Source: Pomacea canaliculata (lineage: Eukaryota > Mollusca > Gastropoda > Architaenioglossa > Ampullariidae). Taken from it: a stretch of DNA of 64,000 nt. Below, in pieces: positions 1 to 11,470 of the stretch. The stretch covers positions 42,696,296-42,760,295 of the forward strand of contig NC_037590.1 of NCBI RefSeq assembly GCF_003073045.1. The letters run 5' to 3'. Below the pieces are notes generated by a model that worked only from the letters and a program-made list of their open reading frames with translations, was not told the origin of the DNA and ran no database searches. The position numbers and the translations under genes were made by a program. Numbering within the stretch: position 1 is the first letter of the stretch; every line of letters starts with the position of its first letter.

Positions 1-1178
1 GAAGAAAAGTCACACCGAAGACGTGGAAGGCGATTCAAAAGGTTCGATTACCCGTCTTCCTACCCCATCCCCCCACCCGCTCTTTGGAGGGAACTAAACA
101 GAATCCATGAAAGGCCACCCTGAGCTCTCAGAGCTGTTTGTACATGTCCATGTCAGTGTTTTCAGTTCACACACCCCTTCGCCCACACCGAGATGATTTA
201 AGATGTTTCTTATGCTGTAAACCAGTATCAGAGTTTTGAAATCGAGAAGAGAAAATACAAGTAGATTTTATATAAAGCGAGAGAGCGAGGTGAAGCGTAT
301 TGCGAACACTTTGTGATTGTACATCTCCGTGTTTAGGTGCGATTCATGTTATTTATTATTTAACAAGAAAGATTTCAGAACAGTGAGGTAAATACTTTTG
401 TGTTCTACATAGGCCAACGTTAATTAATAAAGCAAGCAATACACTTATAGTAATTCTATTGGTGTTATCAAAAGTCTCGTTAAATTCCATCTTCGCTCTG
501 CTTTTCCGGAAGTCAGGTCGTCTTCTGGTTCGCCGAGACTGACCGCGGAGAACTTTGCTAGAAGCCAAGAGTGAGTCTCGGCAGACAGACATCAGTCCAT
601 CTATCTTCGTCCAGTTTTACGGACGAAACAAAATCACTTCACAGACCGGGTGGGTCACGTGCAGTATCTGGCTTCGACCTCTAGGTCATGACAGCCTTGA
701 CCTCTTTTACCGGAAGACGTGAAGAAAGCAGCAGCATCTTACCCTCTAGAGACCCTCCTTGAAACACAGACTGATGATTCTAGCTCAGCATCTCAAAACA
801 CGGTCTGTGATGAAGTGGTGAGTATACAACTCCACAACCCACCTGTTCATCAGCTGCCACCGTCTCTAAGTTACAGGAACTGACGTCAGCTTGGTGCAAA
901 CCAATCGTCTGCGCCTTATGCTGTAGCATGGCTGTGCAAGTGTCTGACAAGCATCACAAGTGTCAGCTGTCGAAAGCCCAAGTGTAGGGAAAGGGTGAAG
1001 TGCTGTGGCCGAATGCAGACGACCGTAGTTTCAATTAGTCGCAACTAATGAGTGTTGTGTCGACATCAGTCGTAGCACGGACACCGCCCCGAAGGTAAGC
1101 ACGATCGTACGATGAGTAACTGAGTTTGAGGCAGAGTCAGCAAGGTAACATAAATAACTCACGAACAACAACGGTACA
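1..1178. other. Non-coding flank, nothing recognised
   Basis: I see no gene here. Short open frames lack recognisable motifs and conserved splice structure. Base composition is mixed, without long simple repeats. The right edge leads directly into a decayed LINE, so part of the last few hundred bases may be 5' LINE sequence too degraded to recognise. Confidence 0.5.
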
Positions 1179-2693
1179 ATGATTGAGGGACTGGCGGAGG
1201 TAAGACAGCAACTGAAGGGGTCTGAACTATGGTGTAGTGGGGTCAGCACCATACACGAGCATGAGGTGGCTTTCCTCGTACATAAGGACGGGGTCAAAGC
1301 CAGCATCATGTGCAGCATATCCACCAGACGGATCTCCATCCACGTCTCTGCCAGGCCTCACAATGTCACCATTGTCCAAGAGTAATTCCAACTTCCAAGC
1401 CTGAAGATAGCTAAGTGGAAAGTTTTACCATTAGCAAAAAAAAAGGTCATAAAGGCAGAATCAAAACAAAACAAAACAAAATAAAGTAAAAGGACATCAT
1501 GGCCAAGGTCGTCACCAACAATGGGCAGAAAAGACGAGTATTTGACCTTAGCAAAAACAACAAGGCCTATATTCTGCACAGAGATATGGACTCACCTCAG
1601 CCAGCACCCTGCATCCCCACAAAAACTCTACAACAGCAACTTGGCAGTCGCCAGATGAATTGTCCACAACCAAACCGACTTCATCCTGATGTCTAGATGC
1701 CTCGAATGGAGCATCAGCAAAGTCCAGACGAGGGCACATCCAGACGCTGATGTAGGCAGTGACCATGACCTGAGGTGGAAGCTAAGGGTGAAGAGGCCCT
1801 CGTCGCTTTTATATGAAAAGCTGAAAAATTCCAGCATGGCAGAGTTCTGCAAGGCTTCGGTTGGAAGTATATTCGCCACATTAAACCTGGTGAACTGTGA
1901 TGAGGACACCCTCGATGGAAACATCAAAAAGGTGCTACTGTCAATAGCTCAGAAAGTAGGAGGGCGTTAAAGGAAGAAGAAACAACCCTGGGTCACGCAC
2001 GACATCCATAGATCTCTGTGATCAAAGAAAGGCCTTAAAGACAGAACAGAAGAGCAAACCCGAAGCTACTTCCAGATACAAAGAAGGGAATTGTACAATC
2101 AAGAAAGCAGATGAAGGCAATTAAAAGAGAACTGGGTGGAGAGCCAATCCTGGACCTTCGAGAAGGGAATGACATGGGGTGAAAGCGCATGGAGGACACC
2201 AATGGCCGCCTTCTCACAGAAAGCATTGCTGTTCTAAACCAACTGACTGAATATTTCAAAGACCTGAACAGCTTCCAGCTCAAGACAGGAGTCTACATCC
2301 TTCAAAACAAAGAGACCAGACCACTGAACCTGCAGACCCACCAGCCCTACGGGAAGCACAAGAGCGGGAGGTCCTCTGAAAGTCACGTGGCGTTGACAAG
2401 GTCCACCTGAGATGCTCAGGCAGGGTGTGGACAACACGGTCCTCGCTGCTCCCTGCTCGATGCTCTGCAAAGAACGGCCAAAATGTAGGATGTGGTTACT
2501 TGTCATACCCCTTCTAAAAACCAAAAATAAAACAATGGAACAGCAAACAGTGTCATGCTGCAGGTAATGCAGAATGTCACCAGCATCACGGTCACCACCT
2601 GTGAGTAGCTGCTGAATGAAGAACAGGCTGACGATGGGATCACAGTTCAGCAGATCTTCAACTGTCGCATCCTGACGAGGATGTTGCTATGGA
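1179..2693 (+). mobile_element. Decayed APE-type non-LTR retrotransposon (LINE) fragment
   Basis: Broken pieces of an endonuclease-reverse transcriptase polyprotein lie in order on the plus strand. At 1179-1385 the frame has the endonuclease middle, with a GVAFIVHKD-like segment (seen as EVAFLVHKDGV) and a following VTIVQ. At about 1730-1780 it has the endonuclease C-terminal motif DVGSDHDL, where the SDH catalytic histidine is kept. At 2189-2410 the EN-RT linker shows 'DTNGRLLTE...LTEYFKDL'. At 2612-2693 a reverse transcriptase segment reads LNEEQA...VQQIFNCRIL, which matches the usual 'EEQAGFR..RST..QIFNCR' block of CFDP2-like elements. Stops and frame changes separate the pieces and the catalytic YxDD part of RT is gone. 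This is a dead copy. The clade (RTE, CR1 or other) cannot be settled by eye. Confidence 0.75.
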
Positions 2694-5600
2694 ACATCAT
2701 TATTATCATTTTCTCCTCGCTGACAGTCGTCCTAACACTAGAGTGACGTAGCACGGCTTTCCCCGCTCAGGTGTGCTTGGTGTTGATTACAGGTGCACAA
2801 GATGCTCTTCCCAAGCAGACATCGCAGCTGGTGTGGATGCCAGTGATGCAGTTTACACAGTAGATAGAGTTTGCCAATGTGTATAGATGTGTGTAAAATA
2901 ACACCAAGCATTCTGTCTGGTCTGTTAACTTACACATCCGTTAAATTCCGCGATAAAGACACAAGTAGGTAAAGCTAGAAATAAATAAAGTTAGAATAAG
3001 AATAAGAAAAGACATCTAGCGCAGGAAACAAATTTTACGAGCTCTAAAGAGTTAAAATTAATGTCGCAAGGGTTCAGGTAATATTTACTGACATGTGATG
3101 CTGCCTCGGGCTGAGTCTCTACACTCGCATTGCATGCCACGGACAAACTGTGTGTGAGTGTGTGTTATGGACAGCAGCAAACACACATACACACACACGC
3201 ATGCCCCAGAGAACGCACACACACACACACCTGCATACAAAGGCATGCACACGTGTCATTACATCGCCATGCAGAGCTGCACCTGTACCCAAACTGTCTA
3301 CCTCAACATCGGGGTACACAACTTTATGTGCAGTGACTGTGAACCTGTGGTGCCCCAGCCAGCATCATCACAACAGAACCTTCGTTAGTCGACTTAATTT
3401 TTCTCTTTAACTTCAAACAAACCGCTAAAGTCGGGATTGTTGGCATTCCTCTAGAAACAGGGAGGGTGGGTTGGCGGAGAGGGGTGGTGGCGGTGGGTAG
3501 ATGGCTGGCGTCACGTGACGGAGCACGACATGTTTCTCCCACCGAATCACCTTGACATATTTACCATTTATTTACCACTGGTAAGGCTGCACGGCGTTGC
3601 CCGACATTGATTCTGGCGCGAACTCTTGCAAGCGAGGTCACTCCGCTGACTGTTGTGCTGCTGCCAGAGTTACTTCCCGTTACTCTGATGTTCAAGAAGC
3701 CATGACCACACTCCACTTTCTTTCTAAAGTTTGCCATTTGGCCTTATAAATGTTCCCAGCCCCCACACATCCTATAGAGAGCCTCCTGGAGACAACCTCA
3801 CTGGAACCTTGGTCTGTGGACAGACATGGCGGCCGCCGGTAGTCACAACATTACCTCGCTGTCATGTCAGCCAGCTCCAAGTGGGAAATGAGAGGTAATG
3901 ACGAACCTCTAAACAATTCATAGTCTTTCCCTTTTCTCTTCTTTTTTCATTCAATATTTGTCATAAAAACCACAATGGCATCAATGTGGGGCGGCGTTCC
4001 CAGACATTCTTGTAATGTTAGCTTGTATTGACATAATTACAAGTCAGTAATTACAGTTAATTCACCAATTACATCATTGCATATAATCCTCTGAAATTAT
4101 AAATATCATTGACATGCGCCTGTGTTTCGCCGCATTTTGCCTTGAATTGTAAAACGAGTACTCAATATTCTTCTGGGGGAGAGGGGTGAAGAGTTTTCAC
4201 AGTCACACCCGCTGGAAGCTGCGACCTGCTGTACAGTGGAGTGTACCGGGTGGGACAGGTGTTCAACACCAAGAAGAATGGAGTGAAAGGGATGGGCTGC
4301 AAGGACAATCATCTACTACACACCTGAAACACACGGGCTACAAGCACTACTACCAATGGTGAGAAGGCTCCGATAGCCCTGCCTGTTGTTGGAATGAGAA
4401 ATATTTTAATCCCGTGCGAACGGCGCTGTTATCTCAGCTCAAGAAAAGCTAGAGGTCTGTTGTGAGGAGATCGACTTCTTTCTTCCCACAGGCAGGCCAG
4501 GCCCCGCTAAACCCTTCATTCTGTCCGATAGCACGCTACCCTCCCTGCACTTCATTCTGAGGCTGGATTGTTTCCTCTCCTTTAAAAATGGAAGTTCCGC
4601 CCACCCGTCTAAAGTGGTGACAATGCATGCACTGTTTGCTGCAATATAATTGTCCAGCAAAAAGCCGGTCACAAGGAGAAACATTTGGCCGTTCTGTATT
4701 TGTATTGTTTTGCAACATTAAGTCAGGTACACTAGCGGGAGGAAAGACCCCATAACTTCTTTATTTTTTTTCTTGCTACACTTTTCTGCTGTTGAATGGC
4801 AGGAAGCAGGCTGCACACAGACACACAGACACACAGACACACAGACTTCACTCCAGTCTTTCTGTGTGGAGCTGCTGGCATGCAGTGCTTTGCACCTGTC
4901 TGGAATGTGGCGAGTGTCTGGCGGAGCCCTCACAGACTTGTAATGCTAACAGCCTGTGATGTACCCGATGCATCTCGCAGACAAGCAGCAGCTCCGACAA
5001 GGTGGGCTTCGCATTACCTCCTCACCGACCGCCAGCTTCGCCGCACGGTGGCGCTGAGCGCCGACATCTCCATGCTGTCTGCAGCTTGATTGCTACACAA
5101 GAAATTGTTTGCTTTTCTGGGCCACAGCAAACGAATTAAAAAAATTAATGCCCGAGCCCATGTGTGGATATATTTAGTCGCGCCTTTGTCTAAATGTGTG
5201 TGTGTGTGTGTGTCTGTGTTTCTGTGTCTGTGTATGTGTGTGAGAGAGAGAGAGAGCACAAGGCTCAAATGCGAGTATGGATGTGTTGCGTGCATACATG
5301 CATTGTGACTGCCTGTGAGTTCCATCTACATTTGTTTGTTTGTGTTTGTGTGTGTGTGGAGGGCTGCGTTGGCACGTTCTCTCGCATGCACCCCCGTGTA
5401 TGTCTCCTGCTTGTAGTCCTTGTCCCGGGCTTCTTTGTTTTCAAGTACACGTTCAGAGGTCTGTTCACATCCCAGTGAACATGTTCATAGACCTGCCTGC
5501 ACTTTCTGTGACTCGCATGCTGTTGCTGTGGAGGGTTGCTGGCAGTGAAAGTCCATTGTATGCACCCTGCAGTGTCGTCTGCCCCGCAATGAATCTTGGT

Positions 5601-6465
5601 TAGGGCCAAGACAAGACTGGGCTGAGAATAATCCTGCAGGTAACATGTTTGGGTGAAAACAAAACTTGGCTGTCGCTGGCTTCAGACTCCACTGCTTGCG
5701 ATAAAATTATTTTTGAGTACAGCTAAACATTTCGAGCATGCCAACAAACAGTGAGCCACACAGCAACAGTTGCTGACTGCAACAAGATGATGAGAGAGAG
5801 GATGGCATCCTGGCTGGGACCTCTCAAAACTCAGTGGCTGTCCATCTCCGTGCACTGAGCGTTCACATGTACATTGACAGGTCTGTTCATATGCTCGTTG
5901 ACAGGTCCGTTCACATGCACACCGACAGGTCTGTTCACATGCACACCGAGCGTTCACCCAGCGCCGCTAATCTTGAGGCCAGTGGGTAAAGGGAGAGAAC
6001 TACTGTCTGCGCTCGCTCATTCAAAAGCCGATGAGGGATGTGTGTATGGGGAGGACATGTAGCTAATCCTTAACAAAACCGTTAATTAATGGTTATTATT
6101 AATGTATGTTCAGTTTGTATACTGCATATGTATGTGTGTGTCTCTTGATAACACGTGTGTCTGTCAGTGTGTGTGTGTGAGAGAGAGAGATTTCTGTGTA
6201 AAGTTCATCACATTTGTCCATCATCGTAATCATCCGAGCAGTCAAGGTGAATCCCTTATTTAGCTTCCATATATATATATACATATGTATATAGATATCT
6301 CGCTAAACAGCTTAACACTTAGGAATTCTGTTTTTCCATTATTTCCAAATATTTTAACCACCACCTCAGTGATGGTTTCCTTTTATTTCTTCTGTTCTGT
6401 TTTAGGCAGTCGCGGAAATTTAATATAAACATTGTGAAAGAAGTCTGAAATTTATCATCCTGCGG
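2694..6465. other. Gene-free stretch with short simple repeats
   Basis: No supported gene. It holds CA/TG-rich tracts (about 3180-3230, 5195-5250, 6130-6190), an ACACAGAC octamer array at 4814-4846 and short GA runs. Short open frames in the CA/TG tracts are only translated microsatellite. One perfect GTCACGTGAC E-box lies at 3510-3519. Confidence 0.5.
4814..4846. repeat. Octamer tandem repeat (ACACAGAC)n
   Basis: About four head-to-tail copies of an 8-bp ACACAGAC unit, read directly. No function is implied. Confidence 0.85.
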
Positions 6466-6679
6466 GGCTGCTGGTGGTGCGGTGGCTCAAGCGCCTGTCA
6501 CTACGACATGGAGACTCCAGTTTTGGGGTTCGAATCTCGGTTCCGACATTCTCTCTTTGGGTGTGACACCTGTTTACACAAAGTGTGTGCTCGTGATCCT
6601 CCGTGTGAAACGTTTTTGACCTCTGTTTTTAGGTCTGTTGAAAGGCTCTGTATGAATCTATTATTATTATTATTATTAT

Positions 6680-6735
<56 letters not shown>

Positions 6736-6740
6736 TGGGT
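6466..6740 (+). mobile_element. tRNA-derived SINE with TTA/TAG microsatellite tail
   Basis: The head has RNA polymerase III internal promoter boxes in the right order and spacing. An A-box-like segment sits at 6481-6499 (ggtggctcaagcgcctgtc). A near-perfect B box, GGTTCGAATCTCG, sits at 6527-6539. A body of roughly 110 bp follows, then a (TTA)n array passing into about 18 copies of TAG at 6660-6734. The trinucleotide tail probably grew from the SINE 3' end. The tRNA part is too divergent to be a working tRNA gene. Confidence 0.75.
6660..6734. repeat. Trinucleotide microsatellite (TTA)n(TAG)n
   Basis: A compound microsatellite: a short TTA run followed by a long TAG run. Its translations in both strands give runs of single residues (V or T/N) and are not proteins. 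Confidence 0.95.
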
Positions 6741-8639
6741 TGAGTTGCAAAGTACTGTCTCAAAAGCCAGTGGTTCCACAGTTAGAATGTCACGGGTGTT
6801 GGCCGCTGAATTTCGCTTTAACCTCAAAAAACACGTGTTTGCTAGTTAGACTCCCCCCAACACTGCCCCTACCTGCCCCCCTTTTTTTCAAAGTTGTAAA
6901 AGTGTGAAAGGCGCTGTGAGACAGGCTTTACTGTCATCTTCATGACACCGAGACCACCTCAAGCCATTGTAACTAAAGTCCATGAACTCGGCAGTGACTG
7001 GTCATTGGAAGCATGTTTCCTCCATCGTCGATGACCATCGCTGCAGTTGCAGTTGCAGTTTCTGTGACATCGTGAGTCGGTGCCTCTGGAGGCAGGCTGC
7101 CCACGTGTGTGAGGTGTCAGTCGATGATAGCGGCGAGAACTGTGGAACTGCTTGGTCCTGTATTGCAACATAACGACATTTATAGGCGAGTTATTCAGAC
7201 GAGTTTTGTCATTTTATTTCTCCTGCCTCCGTAGCCGCAATGTATCCTGTCGGTGCCCTTGATGCTGTCTGGAATGGTCAGCTGACCCTCGTCCTGCCGG
7301 ATGTTGCGCGCGACGAAGGGACAGAAAGGTCAGCTTGGCTTCTTCCGCTTGCCAACGCCAGATGTCGCGCACATTTCCAGATGCATTTCAGAAAATTCGA
7401 GAACCACATCCTTTTTCTTCCTGCTTTCCTTTCATCGATTCCTTCCTTTGTTCCTCCTCTCTAATCTTCCTTCCTTTTTGCTTTCTTTTATCTTTTTCTC
7501 TCTGTCGCTGTCTATTCTTTCCCCTTTCTGTCCTCTTTCTGTGCGTCTTCATGATCTCTTAGTTCGCCCAAGCAACAATGTAAAAACATCGTTCACTTTT
7601 TTTGAATAAGGCAAACGAGAAAAAATCTGGAAAAATCGAAGGAACACTTCCAGAAATGGAATTTCTCTGTCAGTAGTGCTAAAAACTGACGGGCTGCGTG
7701 AACAGTGAGCGGGTGGGCCGTGGATGCCGGGAGCTGGCCCACCCTGTGCTGACACCACGGCTGTGAGCATTGTGAAGAGCAGCCAGCGGCCGGAGGGCTG
7801 TGGGAGGGATGATGATGGGGATGAGGGGGAGCTGACATCAAGGGTGGCTTGGTGTCCAGCCCCGCAGGCTCCCTTACTTCCTGTATTAACCTGTTTGGGT
7901 TTGCCGCTTGTCTGCTTAAAAATATGAAACGTCTTTGAAAAACAGCGAAATGAAAGCTTTTTATGGATGCCACTAGTCTAGAATTTCTGGAGAGGCGCTG
8001 AGGTCACGTTACAGCCTTCGAATTTAAAGTATTTCTGAAAAGTTTCCGAAACTAGTGACAAAAAATAGTCCCTTCACATCTTAGTGCGTGATGGGTTGTG
8101 AAAAGCCTGCTCCAGTCTGTGTGGACTGCCTGGACACTTACACCAGACCCTGTGTGAGGGTGAGACCAGTCTAGGAATCGTCTGCTATGTTACAACCTTA
8201 CAAACACGGTAATTAGCTTAATGCACATCAAAACATTATTCTTCATTGCGCAAAAAATGTCACATGATCATGAAATACAATTTCTGTAAAAGCTATGACA
8301 GATTAGTAAAATCCTGATAAAAACAACATGAAAAATACTTCAGTATGGTAACTTTCTTTAAAAGTGTGTATACTAATTATATAATAATATGATATAAAAA
8401 TATAATAGTATTTTATAAAAATATAATTATTAAGTCTTTTCAATAATAAGCCGTTAATAGAAAAAAAAAAAATGTTGTTGGGTGGTTACGTTTGAGTGAC
8501 TGCGATTTGTCTTGTCTACTGTGTGTGCAGCCCACCATTGCACGACACGACTACTGTAAGACTGAGGACAACATGTTTGTACAACACATTCTCTTTCCAT
8601 CTCTCTCTCTCGCTGTTCCTGTCTTATTCAACAGATGTG
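6741..8639. other. Gene-free stretch
   Basis: No gene supported. It contains a pyrimidine-rich tract at about 7430-7560 (TTCC/TTTC runs) and a very AT-rich patch at 8360-8475 ending in an A-run. The 126-codon minus-strand open frame at 7593-7973 has no recognisable motif and is treated as chance. Confidence 0.45.
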
Positions 8640-8995
8640 GGTAGAGGGCGTCGCTCAATGACAACGTCGATTTGTTAGCCGCGGTTGGAGGAGTCAGCGG
8701 CGGTGTTGACGCCGCAAGCCGCGCTCTTTAGCTCCACCATCGGAGGCTGCGGCGACAATGGGCGAGGGGAGCTGATAATCTGGCTGACCCCAACATATCG
8801 ATTTCACACCAGCTTCCGCGCTGCGCCCTAGAAACTGCAGGATGCTTGCAGCTCGCCCGTTCCTCCCGAGACTGTGTAGTGCCTTTTTGTCTTCCTCCGC
8901 CAATAAAATAGGCCGGCAGTCGCCAGTTCTCGCTTGGCCACTCAGTGTCTTTGTTTGCCTTCTGCTTGTCTTAAGGCCTGATTGCATCACTTCTA
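8640..8995. promoter_or_regulatory. GC-rich island, possible regulatory element
   Basis: A sharp GC- and CpG-rich block between AT-rich flanks. It includes a homeodomain/GATA-like word gctgataatctggctg at 8773-8788. A 101-codon minus-strand open frame runs through it but has no known motif, and length alone is expected at this GC content. Regulatory function is inferred from composition only. Confidence 0.25.
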
Positions 8996-9429
8996 ACACT
9001 TAGCAGCCCCCTGAGTAGAATCCTAAACACATGAGTAAATAAATATATATTATCCCCTTCAAAACTGCTCATCTGACGGACTGAACGTGTTGTTAGTCTC
9101 TAAATCGTTTATCTTTTTTTCTTCTCTCTGTTACAGCTCCACACAGAAGAAGAAGGATGGTTAGAAACATTCATTGTTAAAGGTCTACAGAAATGTAGAA
9201 CATTTTTTTTAAATCACTGGGTTGAGCTGAGTACAGCGTACTGACCCCCCTCAGACCTGAGTGAACAGCCATCCAGCACCCTCCCCATTCCCCTCCCCAT
9301 TCCCCTCCCTTGGAGATACATGCCTGCAGATAGATACATACACATGCACATTAGTCATGTAATCAAGGTTCCTCGGGTAACACATGTTCCAGCTTCTGCA
9401 CTGACAGCTTAAAGAGTCTGTATGTGCAG

Positions 9430-9515
9430 CACGTGCTGTAGGTGTTGTTGCTGTACATCGTCTGCTGTAGGTGTTGTTGCTGTACATTGTCTGCTGTAGG
9501 TGTTGTTGATGTGTT
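9430..9515. repeat. 31-bp minisatellite, about 2.7 copies
   Basis: The unit begins tgctgtaggtgttgttgctg and continues into a tacatcgtc/tacattgtc segment. Copies are nearly identical, which suggests a recent duplication. Confidence 0.85.
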
Positions 9516-9856
9516 TTAATCTCTTGGTCACGTGTGCGGACATAGAAAATCCTGTATTTGTAGAAGCAAATAGGATGATTCACTCAGATTAGGGAAACTT
9601 TCTGTGTAGAGCTTACCTCGATCATTTATAAAAATAATGATGGTAAACCTTTAATCTTCCTGACAAAAAGACTTGGCTGCTGCTGTGGCCAATAACGCGC
9701 CACGTGATACTCTTGTATTTTTCCTGAACAGATTAGTCAGTAAAGTGATCTCAGTCAGCAGCAGCCAGTCTCTCTCTCTCTGTCTCTCAAAGTTCCATAA
9801 GAAAAGGACAGGAACCGATGCTGGGTTCAAGAACTGTGAATGCAGTGACTGCGTGT

Positions 9857-10008
9857 CAACATTATGTGCCAAGATTATGTATCAATATTATGTGTCAACA
9901 TTATGTGTCGATATTATATTCCAATAATATGTATAACATTATCTGCCAGTATTATCTACCAGCATCATGTGCCAATATTTTGTACCTACACTATGTGCCA
10001 GTAGCTGT
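9857..10008. repeat. 13-bp degenerate minisatellite, about 11 copies
   Basis: A consensus near AATATTATGTGCC repeats about eleven times with substitutions, for example attatgtgtc, attatctgcc and atcatgtgcc. The period is 13, so translations cycle through all frames and no peptide repeat is kept. It is old, judging by divergence between copies. Confidence 0.85.
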
Positions 10009-10923
10009 ACCCATCCTGCCCCCCATAGCCGGCTGCTGCTGGTGACTCGGTGGTTGCTGTGTGTGTCTGCTGACCTGCACTTTGCTGCTACACCCGTGTC
10101 TGTCTGTCTGTTGTCTGGATATCAAACGCAAACCTCTCTAACTTCACATCAGGAAATTAGAAACATCGTGTGTTTAGAGTTCCTGTGACTGTACATCAGA
10201 GGAACTGTGAGTGGCTGACTGTTACTAGGACATCACGTGTGGACAAGTCTCGGCATGTGTTGAGAGACATCTCAAGCCCTAGTCCTGCCATCAGAGATTT
10301 ATTGCAAAATAGGACATCGAATACGAGATTTACTATCTTCATATTTTTCCAAATGAAAGTATTGTCCTACTAAATTTCTCAGAAAAAAGATGAAGTATTT
10401 CCTTCCCATACCTGAAGTCTTCACAGATAATCGACCGCTTATGAGTTTTTTTTCCCAGAGAAAAGATTGACATCTCCAGACTATTGAAAACTTCTAAAAA
10501 AGCTGTTTGTCTTTCAATTAAAAGAATGAGGTACACGGAGGCAGCAGTCAGACACGAGGAGACAACTGTGTAGAGGAAGGAGTGAGAGAACAGACGACAG
10601 GAGGTAAGCGGCAGGAGTCGTTATCTCCCTTCCTCTCGGACTGGAGGACAGTGGGGATGGGTGGACAACTGCGCAAAGTCACTTTTTGTGGGTTCTGACA
10701 GCATCCGAACTCAATCCAAGTCACGAGACCTCATTTAAACCTCTCTCCTGTCCGCAGACTCATCAATTTGCCATCATCGCCTTGTTCATCTTGCTGCCCG
10801 CTTCCCGCAATGACAGCTTCTGATGGACTGGCGGAGCCGGACAGCTTCTTGGGCTCACCTGTCACAGCCAGCGAGACATGTCACACGGCAGCCAGGGACT
10901 GCAGGCAGCCAGGATACACGCCA

Positions 10924-10950
10924 TACCCTGTACCCTGTACCCTGTATCCT
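10924..10950. repeat. Heptamer repeat (TACCCTG)n
   Basis: About four tandem TACCCTG units, the last imperfect. Internal position and low copy number argue against a telomeric origin. Confidence 0.8.
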
Positions 10951-11329
10951 AGTCGGTGCTCAAGGCAGCACCAGGCCACAGCCACCCGACTGCAAGTAAT
11001 GTGGGTAAGGCCGGCAATTCTTGTCAAAAATGATTCTAGACAAATGTTAATCGACTAAAACAGTTTCACTCGCTGAAATATGTTGACTGCACTTCACATG
11101 TCAGAAGCAGGTTGTAGCGATGCTGGATACACGGGGAACACGATGCAAGCAGATAATATAGTCCTTGATAATTAACAGTATGTCCTCCTAACTACTTGAT
11201 TATTGTAATTAAAATTTTACGGATTTCTGAAGACGATGCCGGAGAAACTAGTCTGGTTGAAAGTGTAGCTGCATCTCAGCAGTGAAATTATAGAAAGTAC
11301 TGGGAGACCTTTTATATGAGTCAAGGGGC

Positions 11330-11470
11330 TCTGCTATTCAAGTTTTTTTCGCATACTGGCAACAACAATATGAAAAAAGTTTCCCAGGTCGGAACTGAAC
11401 ACGGACCTCTCGCCGAGAACCGGACCCGTGACAACTGGACCACAATAGGTTTCCTACTAAAACCTTTGGA
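11330..11470 (-). mobile_element. Possible tRNA-derived SINE relic
   Basis: On the minus strand a segment with A-box-like spacing (tgtggtccagttgtcacggg, near 11430-11445) is followed by a B-box-like gttcagttccgacc near 11385-11400. The spacing suits a tRNA head, but both boxes deviate from consensus and no body or tail is clear. Low confidence. Confidence 0.35.

Noticed and set aside
6481..6540. A functional tRNA gene
   Set aside because: A and B boxes are present but no cloverleaf with proper acceptor stem can be drawn. The downstream body and tail fit a SINE.
6501..6849. Open frames of 108-113 codons on both strands
   Set aside because: They translate a SINE and its TAG/TTA microsatellite (runs of V, T and N).
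7593..7973. 126-codon minus-strand open frame
   Set aside because: No motif, overlaps short plus-strand frames equally open. Length is unremarkable.
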